Shown piece after piece: positions 14,646-22,431 of a DNA stretch of 64,000 bases; position 1 is the first letter of the stretch; every line of letters begins with the position of its first letter. Source of the stretch: G965250275 sp965250275 (GTDB lineage Bacteria; Pseudomonadota; Alphaproteobacteria; Rhodobacterales; Rhodobacteraceae); NCBI GenBank assembly GCA_965250275.1, contig OZ252297.1, positions 3,534,001 through 3,598,000 on the forward strand, read 5' to 3'. The notes beneath the pieces were generated by a model. The model made no database searches. It was given only the letters and a program-made list of their open reading frames with translations, and was not told the DNA's origin. A program made the translations under genes and the position numbers.

Positions 14646-15764
14646 ATGGGCATCTTCGACTTTCTGACCGGTGAATTCATCGATGTGATCCATTGGACCG
14701 ATGACACGCGGGACACCATGGTCTGGCGGTTCGAACGGGAAGGTCACGAGATTAAGTACGGCGCGAAACTGACGGTGCGAGAGGGTCAGTCCGCTGTGTT
14801 CGTGCACGAGGGCCAGCTGGCCGATGTGTTCACCCCCGGTCTCTACATGTTGGAAACCAACAACATGCCGGTGATGACGACGTTGCAGCACTGGGATCAC
14901 GGGTTCAAAAGCCCGTTCAAATCCGAGATCTATTTCGTCAACACGACCCGGTTCAACAATCTCAAATGGGGCACTAAAAACCCGATCATCTGCCGCGATC
15001 CGGAGTTTGGCCCGGTGCGCATCCGTGCCTTTGGCACCTATTCGGTCCGGGTATCCGACCCTGCAAAGTTTCTGATCGAAATCGTCGGCACCGACGGCGA
15101 ATTCACGATGGACGAGATCAGTTTTCAGATCCGCAACATCATCGTTCAGGAGTTTTCCCGCGTGATCGCATCCTCCGGAATACCGGTGCTGGACATGGCG
15201 GCAAACACGGCGGATCTGGGCAAACTCATCGCCGCAGAGATCGCCCCGACCCTGGACAGCTACGGGCTGGTGGCACCGGAACTCTACATCGAGAACATTT
15301 CGCTTCCGCCCGCTGTCGAGGCCGCGTTGGACAAGCGCACATCCGCAGGCCTAGCAGGAGACCTGGGCCGGTTCACGCAGTACTCCGCAGCAGAAGCGAT
15401 GACAACGGCGGCCCAGAACCCGTCCGGCGGCGCAATGGGCGCCGGAATCGGGGCCGGCATGGGAATGGCGATGGGCGCCCAGATGGCGCGCGGGCCATGG
15501 GGTGCTGCTCCGGCGGATCCGGTACCAGCCGCGCCAGCCCCACCTCCACCGCCGCCGGTCGAGCATGTCTGGCACATCGCTGAGGACGGCCAGACACGCG
15601 GCCCGTTCTCCAAGGCGAGCATGGGTCGTATGGCGGCGGACGGCAGCCTGACCCGAGACAGCTATGTCTGGACGGCGGGACAGGATGGCTGGATGCGCGC
15701 CGAGGAGGTGCAGGAGTTGGCGCAACTCTTTACCATACTGCCGCCGCCGCCGCCTGGCAGTTAG
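14646..15764 (+). CDS. SPFH-domain protein with C-terminal GYF_2 domain
   Basis: 372 residues, preceded by a strong AAAGGAGG site. Residues about 25-290 are an SPFH/virion-core-like domain (VREGQSAVFVHEGQLADVFTPGLY, FGTYSVRV, LDSYGLVAPELYIENISLP). A Gly/Met/Ala-rich linker and a proline tract (PAPPPPPPVEH) follow. A GYF_2 domain (VWHIAEDGQTRGPFS...MGRMAADGSLTRDSYVWTAG..GWM) ends the protein. SPFH proteins of the YdjI type assemble on membranes and are recruited in stress responses; the GYF domain is a predicted proline-peptide binder. Its operon partners TelA and a zinc-ribbon membrane protein fit an envelope-stress complex. Confidence 0.88.
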   Translation: MGIFDFLTGEFIDVIHWTDDTRDTMVWRFEREGHEIKYGAKLTVREGQSAVFVHEGQLADVFTPGLYMLETNNMPVMTTLQHWDHGFKSPFKSEIYFVNTTRFNNLKWGTKNPIICRDPEFGPVRIRAFGTYSVRVSDPAKFLIEIVGTDGEFTMDEISFQIRNIIVQEFSRVIASSGIPVLDMAANTADLGKLIAAEIAPTLDSYGLVAPELYIENISLPPAVEAALDKRTSAGLAGDLGRFTQYSAAEAMTTAAQNPSGGAMGAGIGAGMGMAMGAQMARGPWGAAPADPVPAAPAPPPPPPVEHVWHIAEDGQTRGPFSKASMGRMAADGSLTRDSYVWTAGQDGWMRAEEVQELAQLFTILPPPPPGS

Positions 15765-15786
15765 ACGCAGCAATGGGAGCAAAGGC

Positions 15787-16347
15787 ATGGAAGCGCTGAT
15801 CAAGGCCCTTGGGCAGATCCCGAAATGGTTCACGACGATCGCGCTTGTCTTTGTTACGATCCTTCTGGGCGTTGCGACCTACAGCGCTGCGCGCACCATT
15901 GTCTTTGACTGTGGCGCAATCGAAGTGGCCGGCACCGTCCGGCTGGGAGATCATTGCCGGAACGTGGCCACCAGCAACTGGTCGTTTGAGCCTGCCCCTG
16001 TTGCAGATGTGGATGAGGGCGCGGAGGGACATCTTCTGTCCTGCGCCGGGCGCGCCTGGCAGGCGGGCCGTGCAATCAACGGCGTAACAAGCGCAGGTGA
16101 ATCCGTTCTGCCGGAAGGCACAACCGTATCGCCGCAGCTTGACGTCTCTGAAAGCCGCCCGCAGGCGGACGTGGTGGTTGTCTGGCACAAGGTGCGCCGT
16201 GGGCCAAGCCACTATGATCTGCTCTATCAATGCCTGGACAGCGGCTTGCTGACGGTTGTCAGCGGCCCGACCGATCAGGAGAACACCACGACCGCGTTGT
16301 TGATCGAAGCAGAGACTGCTTACCGCAGCGCGACGACGGGAAACTGA
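15787..16347 (+). CDS. Membrane-anchored hypothetical protein
   Basis: 186 residues from the ATG at 15787 (GGGAGCAAAG upstream). One N-terminal membrane span (about 14-36, FTTIALVFVTILLGVATYSA) is followed by an extracytoplasmic domain with four cysteines (FDCGAIEV, GDHCRNV, LLSCAGR, YQCLDSG), which probably form two disulfides. A beta-rich pattern (ADVVVVWHKVRRGPSHYDLLYQCL) is visible. No family recognised. Position between the SPFH and zinc-ribbon genes (22 bp and 6 bp gaps) makes it part of the same operon and presumably the same envelope complex. Confidence 0.75.
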   Translation: MEALIKALGQIPKWFTTIALVFVTILLGVATYSAARTIVFDCGAIEVAGTVRLGDHCRNVATSNWSFEPAPVADVDEGAEGHLLSCAGRAWQAGRAINGVTSAGESVLPEGTTVSPQLDVSESRPQADVVVVWHKVRRGPSHYDLLYQCLDSGLLTVVSGPTDQENTTTALLIEAETAYRSATTGN

Positions 16348-16353
16348 CCGCCT

Positions 16354-17451
16354 ATGTCGAATACCATCGTCGAAGAACACCGTTTCCCTTGCGAGCAATG
16401 CGGGGGAGATCTCCGGTTCGACCCATCATCAGGGGCGCTGATCTGTGACCATTGCGGAAACAACGAAGCCATCCAGGGCGGGCCTTGGGGGGCTGCAACG
16501 CTCAAGGAACTGAGCTTTGATGCCGCAGTCGCCGAGACCCTGCCCGAGATAGAACTGGAAGAAACGCGCGTTTTGAATTGCCCGAACTGCGCGGCCCAGA
16601 TCGAATTCGACCCGAATGTACATGCCAAGGAATGTCCGTTCTGCGCGACGCCGATCGTGACCGACACCGGCACGCACCGGCACATCAAACCGCGGGGCGT
16701 TCTGCCTTTTGCACTGGATGAACGCGCGGCACATCGCGATATGTCCGAGTGGCTCGGGCGGCTCTGGTTCGCACCTAACGGACTGCAGGAATACGCGCGA
16801 AAAGGCCGGCAGATGCAGGGCATCTACGTGCCCTACTGGACATTCGATGCGGATACGGAGTCCCGCTATCGCGGCGAACGCGGGACGGTCTACTATGTCA
16901 CTCAAACCGTCACCATCGACGGCAAGCGCGTTCAGAAACAGGTGCCCCGGGTCCGTTGGACACGCGCTTCGGGACGGGTTCGCCGACTGTTCGACGACGT
17001 GCTCGTCCTGGCCTCCACCAGCCTTCCCAAACGGTTCACGGATGCGTTGCAACCCTGGGATCTTGCCGCGCTGGAGCCTTATCGACCTCAATACCTGGCC
17101 GGTTTCCGGGCCGAAGGTTACTCCGTCAAGCTGCAGGAGGGATACGCCGAAGCCCGCGAGCACATGGGACGAGTGATCGAACGCGACGTGCGGTTCGACA
17201 TTGGCGGGGATCAGCAGCGCATTCACGCCATCGAAACCGATGTTTCGTCGGTGACCTTCAAGCACATTCTGCTGCCGGTCTGGCTGGCTGCCTACAAGTA
17301 CCGGGGTCAGACCTATCGGTTCGTGGTCAACGGTCGGACCGGACAGGTTCAGGGGGAACGGCCCTACTCTGCGATCAAAATCACCATCGTCGTGGTCATC
17401 GGGTTGCTGATTGCGGCCGGGCTTGGCTACCTGGCCGCAACACAGCAATAA
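16354..17451 (+). CDS. Double zinc-ribbon protein with C-terminal membrane anchor
   Basis: 365 residues. Two N-terminal zinc ribbons are visible: CEQC..(about 16)..CDHC and CPNC..(15)..CPFC. A roughly 200-residue domain (WFAPNGLQEYARKGRQMQGIYVPYWTFDA, YRGERGTVYYVTQTVTIDGK) and one C-terminal membrane helix (ITIVVVIGLLIAAGLGYLAA) follow. Such proteins are sometimes annotated as 'primosomal protein N-prime superfamily II helicase', but no helicase motifs are present. It faces the cytoplasm with a tail anchor. Last gene of the TelA/SPFH operon, converging on the hsp20 gene with only 6 bp between stops. Confidence 0.82.
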   Translation: MSNTIVEEHRFPCEQCGGDLRFDPSSGALICDHCGNNEAIQGGPWGAATLKELSFDAAVAETLPEIELEETRVLNCPNCAAQIEFDPNVHAKECPFCATPIVTDTGTHRHIKPRGVLPFALDERAAHRDMSEWLGRLWFAPNGLQEYARKGRQMQGIYVPYWTFDADTESRYRGERGTVYYVTQTVTIDGKRVQKQVPRVRWTRASGRVRRLFDDVLVLASTSLPKRFTDALQPWDLAALEPYRPQYLAGFRAEGYSVKLQEGYAEAREHMGRVIERDVRFDIGGDQQRIHAIETDVSSVTFKHILLPVWLAAYKYRGQTYRFVVNGRTGQVQGERPYSAIKITIVVVIGLLIAAGLGYLAATQQ

Positions 17452-17457
17452 GCACGG

Positions 17458-17877
17458 TCACCCGCTGGTGATCTGAACCTTGCGCGCAGACGTGCTGGCC
17501 TCCGGCGCGAGCTTCGGCACCGTGATCTTGAGCACACCGTCTTTCATATGCGCCTCGACACTGGCGCCGTCCGCATCGGCGGGCAGCCGGAAAGAGCGTC
17601 GAAAAGCACCGTACTGACGTTCACTGAAGTACCATGTATCGCCCTTGCGTTCGGTTTCGGTCTTTTTCTCACCCCGCACGGTCACGACGCCGTCCTCGAC
17701 CGTCAGGTCCACATCGGCTTCGCTGACCCCGGGCAGCTCCATATTGATGGCATATGCATCTTTGCCGCCCGACGCTTCGGTGGCCGGAGCAAGCCAATCC
17801 GCAACGCGCGCGCCGAAGGCACGGAACGGATCGTAAAGGGATGGCCACAACCCGGATTGATCTGATTTTTCGACCAT
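17458..17877 (-). CDS. Hsp20/alpha-crystallin small heat-shock protein
   Basis: 139 residues. An alpha-crystallin domain spans about 40-130, with INMELPGVSEADVDLTVEDGVVTVRGEKK, GAFRRSFRLPADAD and the C-terminal HMKDGVLKITVPK. It is an ATP-independent holdase that protects unfolding proteins. A very strong AAGGAGGA site precedes the ATG. An FNR-type box lies 57-70 bp upstream of the start (17934-17947), so induction under low oxygen is plausible. No CIRCE element or clear sigma-32 promoter was spotted. Confidence 0.93.
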   Translation of the reverse strand: MVEKSDQSGLWPSLYDPFRAFGARVADWLAPATEASGGKDAYAINMELPGVSEADVDLTVEDGVVTVRGEKKTETERKGDTWYFSERQYGAFRRSFRLPADADGASVEAHMKDGVLKITVPKLAPEASTSARKVQITSG

Positions 17878-17933
17878 GACAGGTCCTCCTTTTTGCTACG
17901 GGGCGACACTGGCACTTTGTCTGGCGCTGCACT

Positions 17934-17947
17934 TTGATCCGGCTCAA
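17934..17947. promoter_or_regulatory. FNR/FnrL-type binding site
   Basis: TTGATCCGGCTCAA matches the FNR consensus TTGAT-N4-ATCAA except for one position (C for A), and one extra T/A pair on each side extends the dyad. It lies between the divergent hsp20 and nitroreductase genes, both plausible oxygen-responsive targets. Confidence 0.6.
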
Positions 17948-18026
17948 ATCCCGGTCGCGCGACGGCCCTTGCCCTTCCCGGCGCGCGTCGCCATTCTGTC
18001 GCGGACAGACCACAAAGGAACCGACG

Positions 18027-18701
18027 ATGAGCGTTGATCCACAAGCGCTGGACGCGCTTTTTGCAGAAAGGTATTCCTGCCGCGGTTTTCGCCCCGATCC
18101 GGTACCTTCTGAAACCATCTCGGATATCGTGGCGACAGCCCGCCGCGCCCCCTCCTGGTGCAACGCGCAGCCCTGGCAGCTTGTGATCACCCGCGGGGAA
18201 GAAACGGACAGGTTTCGCGCAGCATTGGAGGCCGAGGTTGCGAGCGGCACCCCTAAGACAGACCTGGAATGGCCAAGACAATACACTGGCATCTATCAGG
18301 AGCGGCGGCGTGCCTGCGGCTTTCAGCTCTATGACGCCGTCGGCATCGAGAAAGGCGACCGCGCCGCCTCTGCCAAGCAAATGCTGAAGAACTTCAGCCT
18401 CTTTGGCGCCCCGCATGTCGCGGTGGTATCCAGCCCCGCAGAGCTGGGTGCTTATGGTGCGATGGACACGGGTGGATTTGTCACGGCCTTTACTGTTGCG
18501 GCCCAAACCCATGGCGTTGCCAGCATCCCGCAAGCCGCCATTGCATCCTATGCTCCATTTCTGCGCGATTACTTTGGGATTGGCGATGATCGTTTGATCC
18601 TTTGCGGGATCTCCTTTGGCTACGCGGATCATGAACATCCTGCGAACCAGTTTCGAACGGACCGGGCCTCGGTCGACGATATCGTTGACTGGCGCGGATG
18701 A
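18027..18701 (+). CDS. Nitroreductase-family flavoprotein
   Basis: 224 residues from the ATG at 18027 (AAAGGA upstream). FMN-binding pattern RYSCRGFRPDPVP near residue 15, then ARRAPSWCNAQPWQLVIT. A C-terminal segment with GVASIPQAAIASYAPFLRDYFGI and LILCGISFGYAD is typical of NAD(P)H-dependent nitroreductases. The substrate is not predictable; quinones or nitroaromatics are usual. It shares the FNR-type promoter region with hsp20. Confidence 0.88.
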   Translation: MSVDPQALDALFAERYSCRGFRPDPVPSETISDIVATARRAPSWCNAQPWQLVITRGEETDRFRAALEAEVASGTPKTDLEWPRQYTGIYQERRRACGFQLYDAVGIEKGDRAASAKQMLKNFSLFGAPHVAVVSSPAELGAYGAMDTGGFVTAFTVAAQTHGVASIPQAAIASYAPFLRDYFGIGDDRLILCGISFGYADHEHPANQFRTDRASVDDIVDWRG

Positions 18702-18753
18702 TTGACAGCACAGGACGCGTCCGACCCAACGCCCGAATTGCAAAGGACCTGCC

Positions 18754-19191
18754 ATGCGCGCTCTGATCCAACGTGTCTCCGAGGCCTCCGTCACCGTTGA
18801 CGATCAGACCATCGGCCAGATCGGGCCTGGACTGTTGATCCTTGTCTGCGCGATGCAGGGCGACACCGACAAAAACGCCGAAACCCTGGCGGCCAAGATA
18901 GCAAAGTTGCGCGTCTTCAAAGACGCTGAGGGAAAGATGAACCGGGCCTTGCCAGACACAGGGGGGGCCGCGTTGGTGGTCAGCCAGTTCACGCTCGCCG
19001 CAGATACGTCACGTGGCAACCGGCCGGGCTTTTCCGGCGCTGCTGCCCCAGCAGAAGCGGAACGGCTGTACATGTATTTTGCCGAACAAATGGCTGCACA
19101 CGGGGTCCCGGTCGAAACCGGCCAGTTTGGAGCAGACATGGCCGTGGCGCTGGTCAATGACGGTCCCGTTACGATCTGGCTCGACCTGTGA
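18754..19191 (+). CDS. dtd: D-aminoacyl-tRNA deacylase
   Basis: 145 residues, start MRALIQRVSEASVTVDDQ. The family motifs VVSQFTLAAD (catalytic SQFTL) and FSGAAAPAEAERLYMYF, and the C-terminal FGADMAVALVNDGPVTIWLDL (NxGPvT), are all present. It removes D-amino acids and glycine from mischarged tRNAs. Its stop overlaps the glycerate kinase start (TGATG), so the two are coupled. Confidence 0.96.
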   Translation: MRALIQRVSEASVTVDDQTIGQIGPGLLILVCAMQGDTDKNAETLAAKIAKLRVFKDAEGKMNRALPDTGGAALVVSQFTLAADTSRGNRPGFSGAAAPAEAERLYMYFAEQMAAHGVPVETGQFGADMAVALVNDGPVTIWLDL

Positions 19192-20291
19192 TGTCGCTCA
19201 AGGACAAAGCTATCGCGCTTTGGCGTGCCGGGGTTGACGCCGTGGACGGGCACACCGCCACCGCCAATGCTTTGCCTGAGTCGGTACCAGACCAAATTCT
19301 CGCCGTAGGAAAGGCCGCCGGCGCAATGGCGCGTGCTGCACTGGACCGGTACGGCAAAGTGCCAGCGCTGGTTGTCACCAAGGACGGTCATGGAGAGGGG
19401 CTGCCTGACTATGTAGAGTTGATCGAAACCTCTCACCCCGTCCCGGATACCCGCAGTCTGGAAGGCGGCCTTGCCCTGCGGAAGGCGGTGGAACGTATGC
19501 CAGCCGGGTCCCATCTTCTGTTGCTGGTCTCGGGGGGCGCGTCCTCGCTGGCCGAAGATCTCACCGATGGTGTGACATTGGATGATCTGGCCGCGCTGAA
19601 CACGCGGCTTTTGGCTGAAGGTCTGGAGATTGAAGCCATGAACGCGGCACGGCGCACACTCTCCCGTATTAAAGGGGGGGGATTGCTGCGCGGCTTCAAA
19701 GGCGCGCGGGTTTCCATGCTGGCCATATCGGACGTGCCTGAGGACAACATAGCGGTGATAGGGTCCGGTATAGGGCTTGCGCCGCACTCCCCCGCTTTTC
19801 TCTATGAGCCGCAAATTGTTGCAAGCAACGGTCATGCGCGTGCTGCGGCAGCAAAACTGGCAACAGAATGGAACGTGGCGATCCACCGCGATGCGGAAGC
19901 GCTCTATGCCGATGTGCCGGAACTGGCCCGCAGCATCGGGGCGGAGCTGCGCGATCAACCGAGCGGTGTCACGATCCTTGGGGGGGAGCCGACGGTCGTC
20001 CTGCCTGCTGATCCGGGCCAAGGCGGGCGCAATCAGGCACTGGCGCTCGAACTCGCACGAGAGATTGCCGGACAGGACAACATCGTGGTTGTGGTCGGCG
20101 GTACGGATGGCAGCGATGGACCGACGGAGGCAGCGGGTGGCGTCGTGGATGGCACAACCTGGGGCCCCGGCGCCGCAGAGGCCTTGGCGCGGGCCGACAG
20201 CGGTCGGTATCTCGAGGCGCAGAACGCGCGCCTGGTGACAGGACCAACCGGAACCAACGTCATGGACCTGTTGATCGCGCTGCGCGCTTGA
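19191..20291 (+). CDS. Glycerate 2-kinase (GckA/MOFRL type)
   Basis: 366 residues from the ATG at 19191 (an in-frame GTG lies one codon earlier). Residues about 30-210 form the DUF4147 domain, with AVGKAAGAMARAALDRYG, TSHPVPDTRSLEGG, LLLVSGGASSL. The C-terminal MOFRL domain is ILGGEPTVVLPADPGQGGRNQALALELA, then GTDGSDGPTEAAGGVVDG. It phosphorylates glycerate in the serine-cycle/glycolate branch. It is coupled to dtd. Confidence 0.92.
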   Translation: MSLKDKAIALWRAGVDAVDGHTATANALPESVPDQILAVGKAAGAMARAALDRYGKVPALVVTKDGHGEGLPDYVELIETSHPVPDTRSLEGGLALRKAVERMPAGSHLLLLVSGGASSLAEDLTDGVTLDDLAALNTRLLAEGLEIEAMNAARRTLSRIKGGGLLRGFKGARVSMLAISDVPEDNIAVIGSGIGLAPHSPAFLYEPQIVASNGHARAAAAKLATEWNVAIHRDAEALYADVPELARSIGAELRDQPSGVTILGGEPTVVLPADPGQGGRNQALALELAREIAGQDNIVVVVGGTDGSDGPTEAAGGVVDGTTWGPGAAEALARADSGRYLEAQNARLVTGPTGTNVMDLLIALRA

Positions 20292-20322
20292 CTCGCCCCC
20301 TGGCCGGGCCGACAGTCCGGCC

Positions 20323-22317
20323 ATGACCGGGGGAACAAACACGCTGCGCGAGATCGAAGAGATCCCCGATCTGCGCATCACGCTTTCAGACGGCTGCCAA
20401 TTGTCCGCGCGGGTCTGGCGCCCAGTGGATGCCGGGGATGATCCGGTGCCCGCAATTCTGGAGCATCTGCCCTATCGAAAACGCGACGGCACGACGGCGC
20501 GCGATGCCCTGACCCATCCGTATTTCGCCAAACGTGGCTATGCCTGTGTCAGGGTCGATATGCGCGGCAATGGCGACAGTGACGGCCTTATGGCCGACGA
20601 ATACACCCAGCAAGAACTGGACGACGCCGTTGAAGTGATCAACTGGCTGGCGGCACAGGACTGGTGCACCGGCACCGTCGGCATGATGGGGATCAGCTGG
20701 GGTGGGTTCAACAGCCTGCAGGTGGCCGCGTTGCAGCCCGAGCCGCTCAAGGCGATCGTGACGCTCTGCTCGACGGTCGATCGGTTTGCTGACGACATCC
20801 ACTACAAAGGGGGCTGTCTGCTGAACGAGAATCTCGGCTGGGGGGCGACGATGTGGTCCTATTCCAGCCGCGCGCCAGACTCCGCGCTGCGTCCTGACTG
20901 GCGCAAGCTGTGGATGGACCGGCTGGAACATGAACCGTTCCTGCCGTCGGTGTGGTTGCGGCATCAACGCCGGGACGCCTATTGGCAACATGGCTCTGTC
21001 TGCGAGAACTTTTCCGCAATCAAGGCAAAGGTTCTTGCGGTTGGCGGCTGGGGTGACGCCTATAAGAATGCGGTGCCTCAATTGGTCGAGAACGTCCCGG
21101 GGGCCAAGGGCATTATCGGACCTTGGGTTCACAAGTATCCGCATTTTGCCGTTCCTAAGCCACGGATCGGCTTTCTTCAGGAAGCGCTGCGCTGGTGGGA
21201 TCGCTGGCTGAAAGACGCACCGACCGGGGTCGAAGACGACCCGGACTATCGCGCCTATCTGATGGACGGGGTACGGCCACAGCGCTGGTACACTGAACGA
21301 CCGGGTCGGTGGATTGCCGAGACCGAGGGCGCGACCAGCCATCTGCCTGAGACAACGCTCCATCTGACTGATGCCGGATTGGCGGAAACCAAAGGACCGC
21401 TCAACCGGACCGTCCGTTCCCCCCAGGACTGCGGCACAGAAGCTGGCGAATACTGCGCGATCTGGTTGGGGCCGGAACTGCCCGGGGATCAGCGGCGCGA
21501 CGATGCTCTGTCGGCCTGTTTTGACGGGGAGCCGCTGGCTGACGCCATCGATATCGTGGGCGCACCCGTGATACGCCTGCGTTTGATGTCAGACCAAGCG
21601 CAAGCGCAGATTGCCGTGCGGCTCAATCACCTGCATCCAGATGGCGCGTCCACGCGGATCACCTACGGTGTTTTGAACTTGTCGCACCGCAAGGGGTCCG
21701 CGTCGCCGGAACCGTTGACGCCCGGCACACCGACCGATGTGTCCCTGCAACTCGATCACATCGCCTATCGCGTTCCCAAGGGCCATCGTCTGCGGATCTC
21801 GATCTCGACGGCGTACTGGCCCCTGATCTGGCCCAGCCCAGCAACGCCGACACTGACCCTGACCGAGGGCTCTTTGACCCTGAAATCCCGTTCGCCCGCG
21901 ACGCAGGAGGAGTGGGTCTTTCCGCCGCCCGATGCCGAAGCGCCATGGCAGACGGAGACGCTGAGGGAAGCATCTCACATCCGTCGTCAGGAAACGGACG
22001 CTGTCACGGGTCTGGTCTTGCTGATCATCGAAGATGATTTTGGCAAGGTCAGGGATTCCGAGCACGGCCTGATCAATGGCAACATCGCGCGCGAAACCTG
22101 GCAGATCCATCCCGATGACCCGCTCAGCGCACGCGGGCGCTGTCATTGGACCGACGAGTTGGAACGGGAAGGTCTGAGGCTTCGAACGGAGACGCGCAGC
22201 GAAATGTGGTGCGACGAAACCCATTTTCATCTGAGCGCCGAGATCGAAGCCTTTGAGAATGACATCCGAGTTTATCACCGGGAGTTGACCGACTCGGTTG
22301 CGCGCGATCACCTGTGA
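20323..22317 (+). CDS. CocE/NonD-family alpha/beta hydrolase (X-Pro dipeptidyl-peptidase-like)
   Basis: 664 residues. The N-terminal hydrolase domain has CVRVDMRGNGDSDG, the nucleophile GISWGG (Ser near residue 127) and HKYPHFAV with the likely catalytic His. The C-terminal X-Pro dipeptidyl-peptidase-type beta domain follows (GAPVIRLRLMSDQAQAQIAVRLNHLHPDG). Such enzymes hydrolyse acyl-amino-acid or dipeptide bonds. No signal peptide, so cytoplasmic. Its location just upstream of a peptide ABC transporter operon suggests it processes the imported substrate. Confidence 0.88.
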   Translation: MTGGTNTLREIEEIPDLRITLSDGCQLSARVWRPVDAGDDPVPAILEHLPYRKRDGTTARDALTHPYFAKRGYACVRVDMRGNGDSDGLMADEYTQQELDDAVEVINWLAAQDWCTGTVGMMGISWGGFNSLQVAALQPEPLKAIVTLCSTVDRFADDIHYKGGCLLNENLGWGATMWSYSSRAPDSALRPDWRKLWMDRLEHEPFLPSVWLRHQRRDAYWQHGSVCENFSAIKAKVLAVGGWGDAYKNAVPQLVENVPGAKGIIGPWVHKYPHFAVPKPRIGFLQEALRWWDRWLKDAPTGVEDDPDYRAYLMDGVRPQRWYTERPGRWIAETEGATSHLPETTLHLTDAGLAETKGPLNRTVRSPQDCGTEAGEYCAIWLGPELPGDQRRDDALSACFDGEPLADAIDIVGAPVIRLRLMSDQAQAQIAVRLNHLHPDGASTRITYGVLNLSHRKGSASPEPLTPGTPTDVSLQLDHIAYRVPKGHRLRISISTAYWPLIWPSPATPTLTLTEGSLTLKSRSPATQEEWVFPPPDAEAPWQTETLREASHIRRQETDAVTGLVLLIIEDDFGKVRDSEHGLINGNIARETWQIHPDDPLSARGRCHWTDELEREGLRLRTETRSEMWCDETHFHLSAEIEAFENDIRVYHRELTDSVARDHL

Positions 22318-22431
22318 GAGGGACAAAAGAGGGAATAACAGTTGCGGCATTGACCGAAATGCGCAAACCTTGATTCAACAATCAACAAAAACCGCGCAAC
22401 AAGTGCGGAGCTGTCTAATTGGGAGTCTTTT
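22318..22431 (+). promoter_or_regulatory. Leader region of the binding-protein operon
   Basis: 114 bp between the hydrolase stop and the first binding-protein gene. It contains a CCGC..GCGG stem (CCGCGCAACAAGTGCGG) and the tandem TTGATTCAACAATCAAC. No recognised operator. Confidence 0.25.

Noticed and set aside
18804..20381. Minus-strand frame of 525 codons over dtd and glycerate kinase
   Set aside because: Antisense shadow crossing two genes and their junction.
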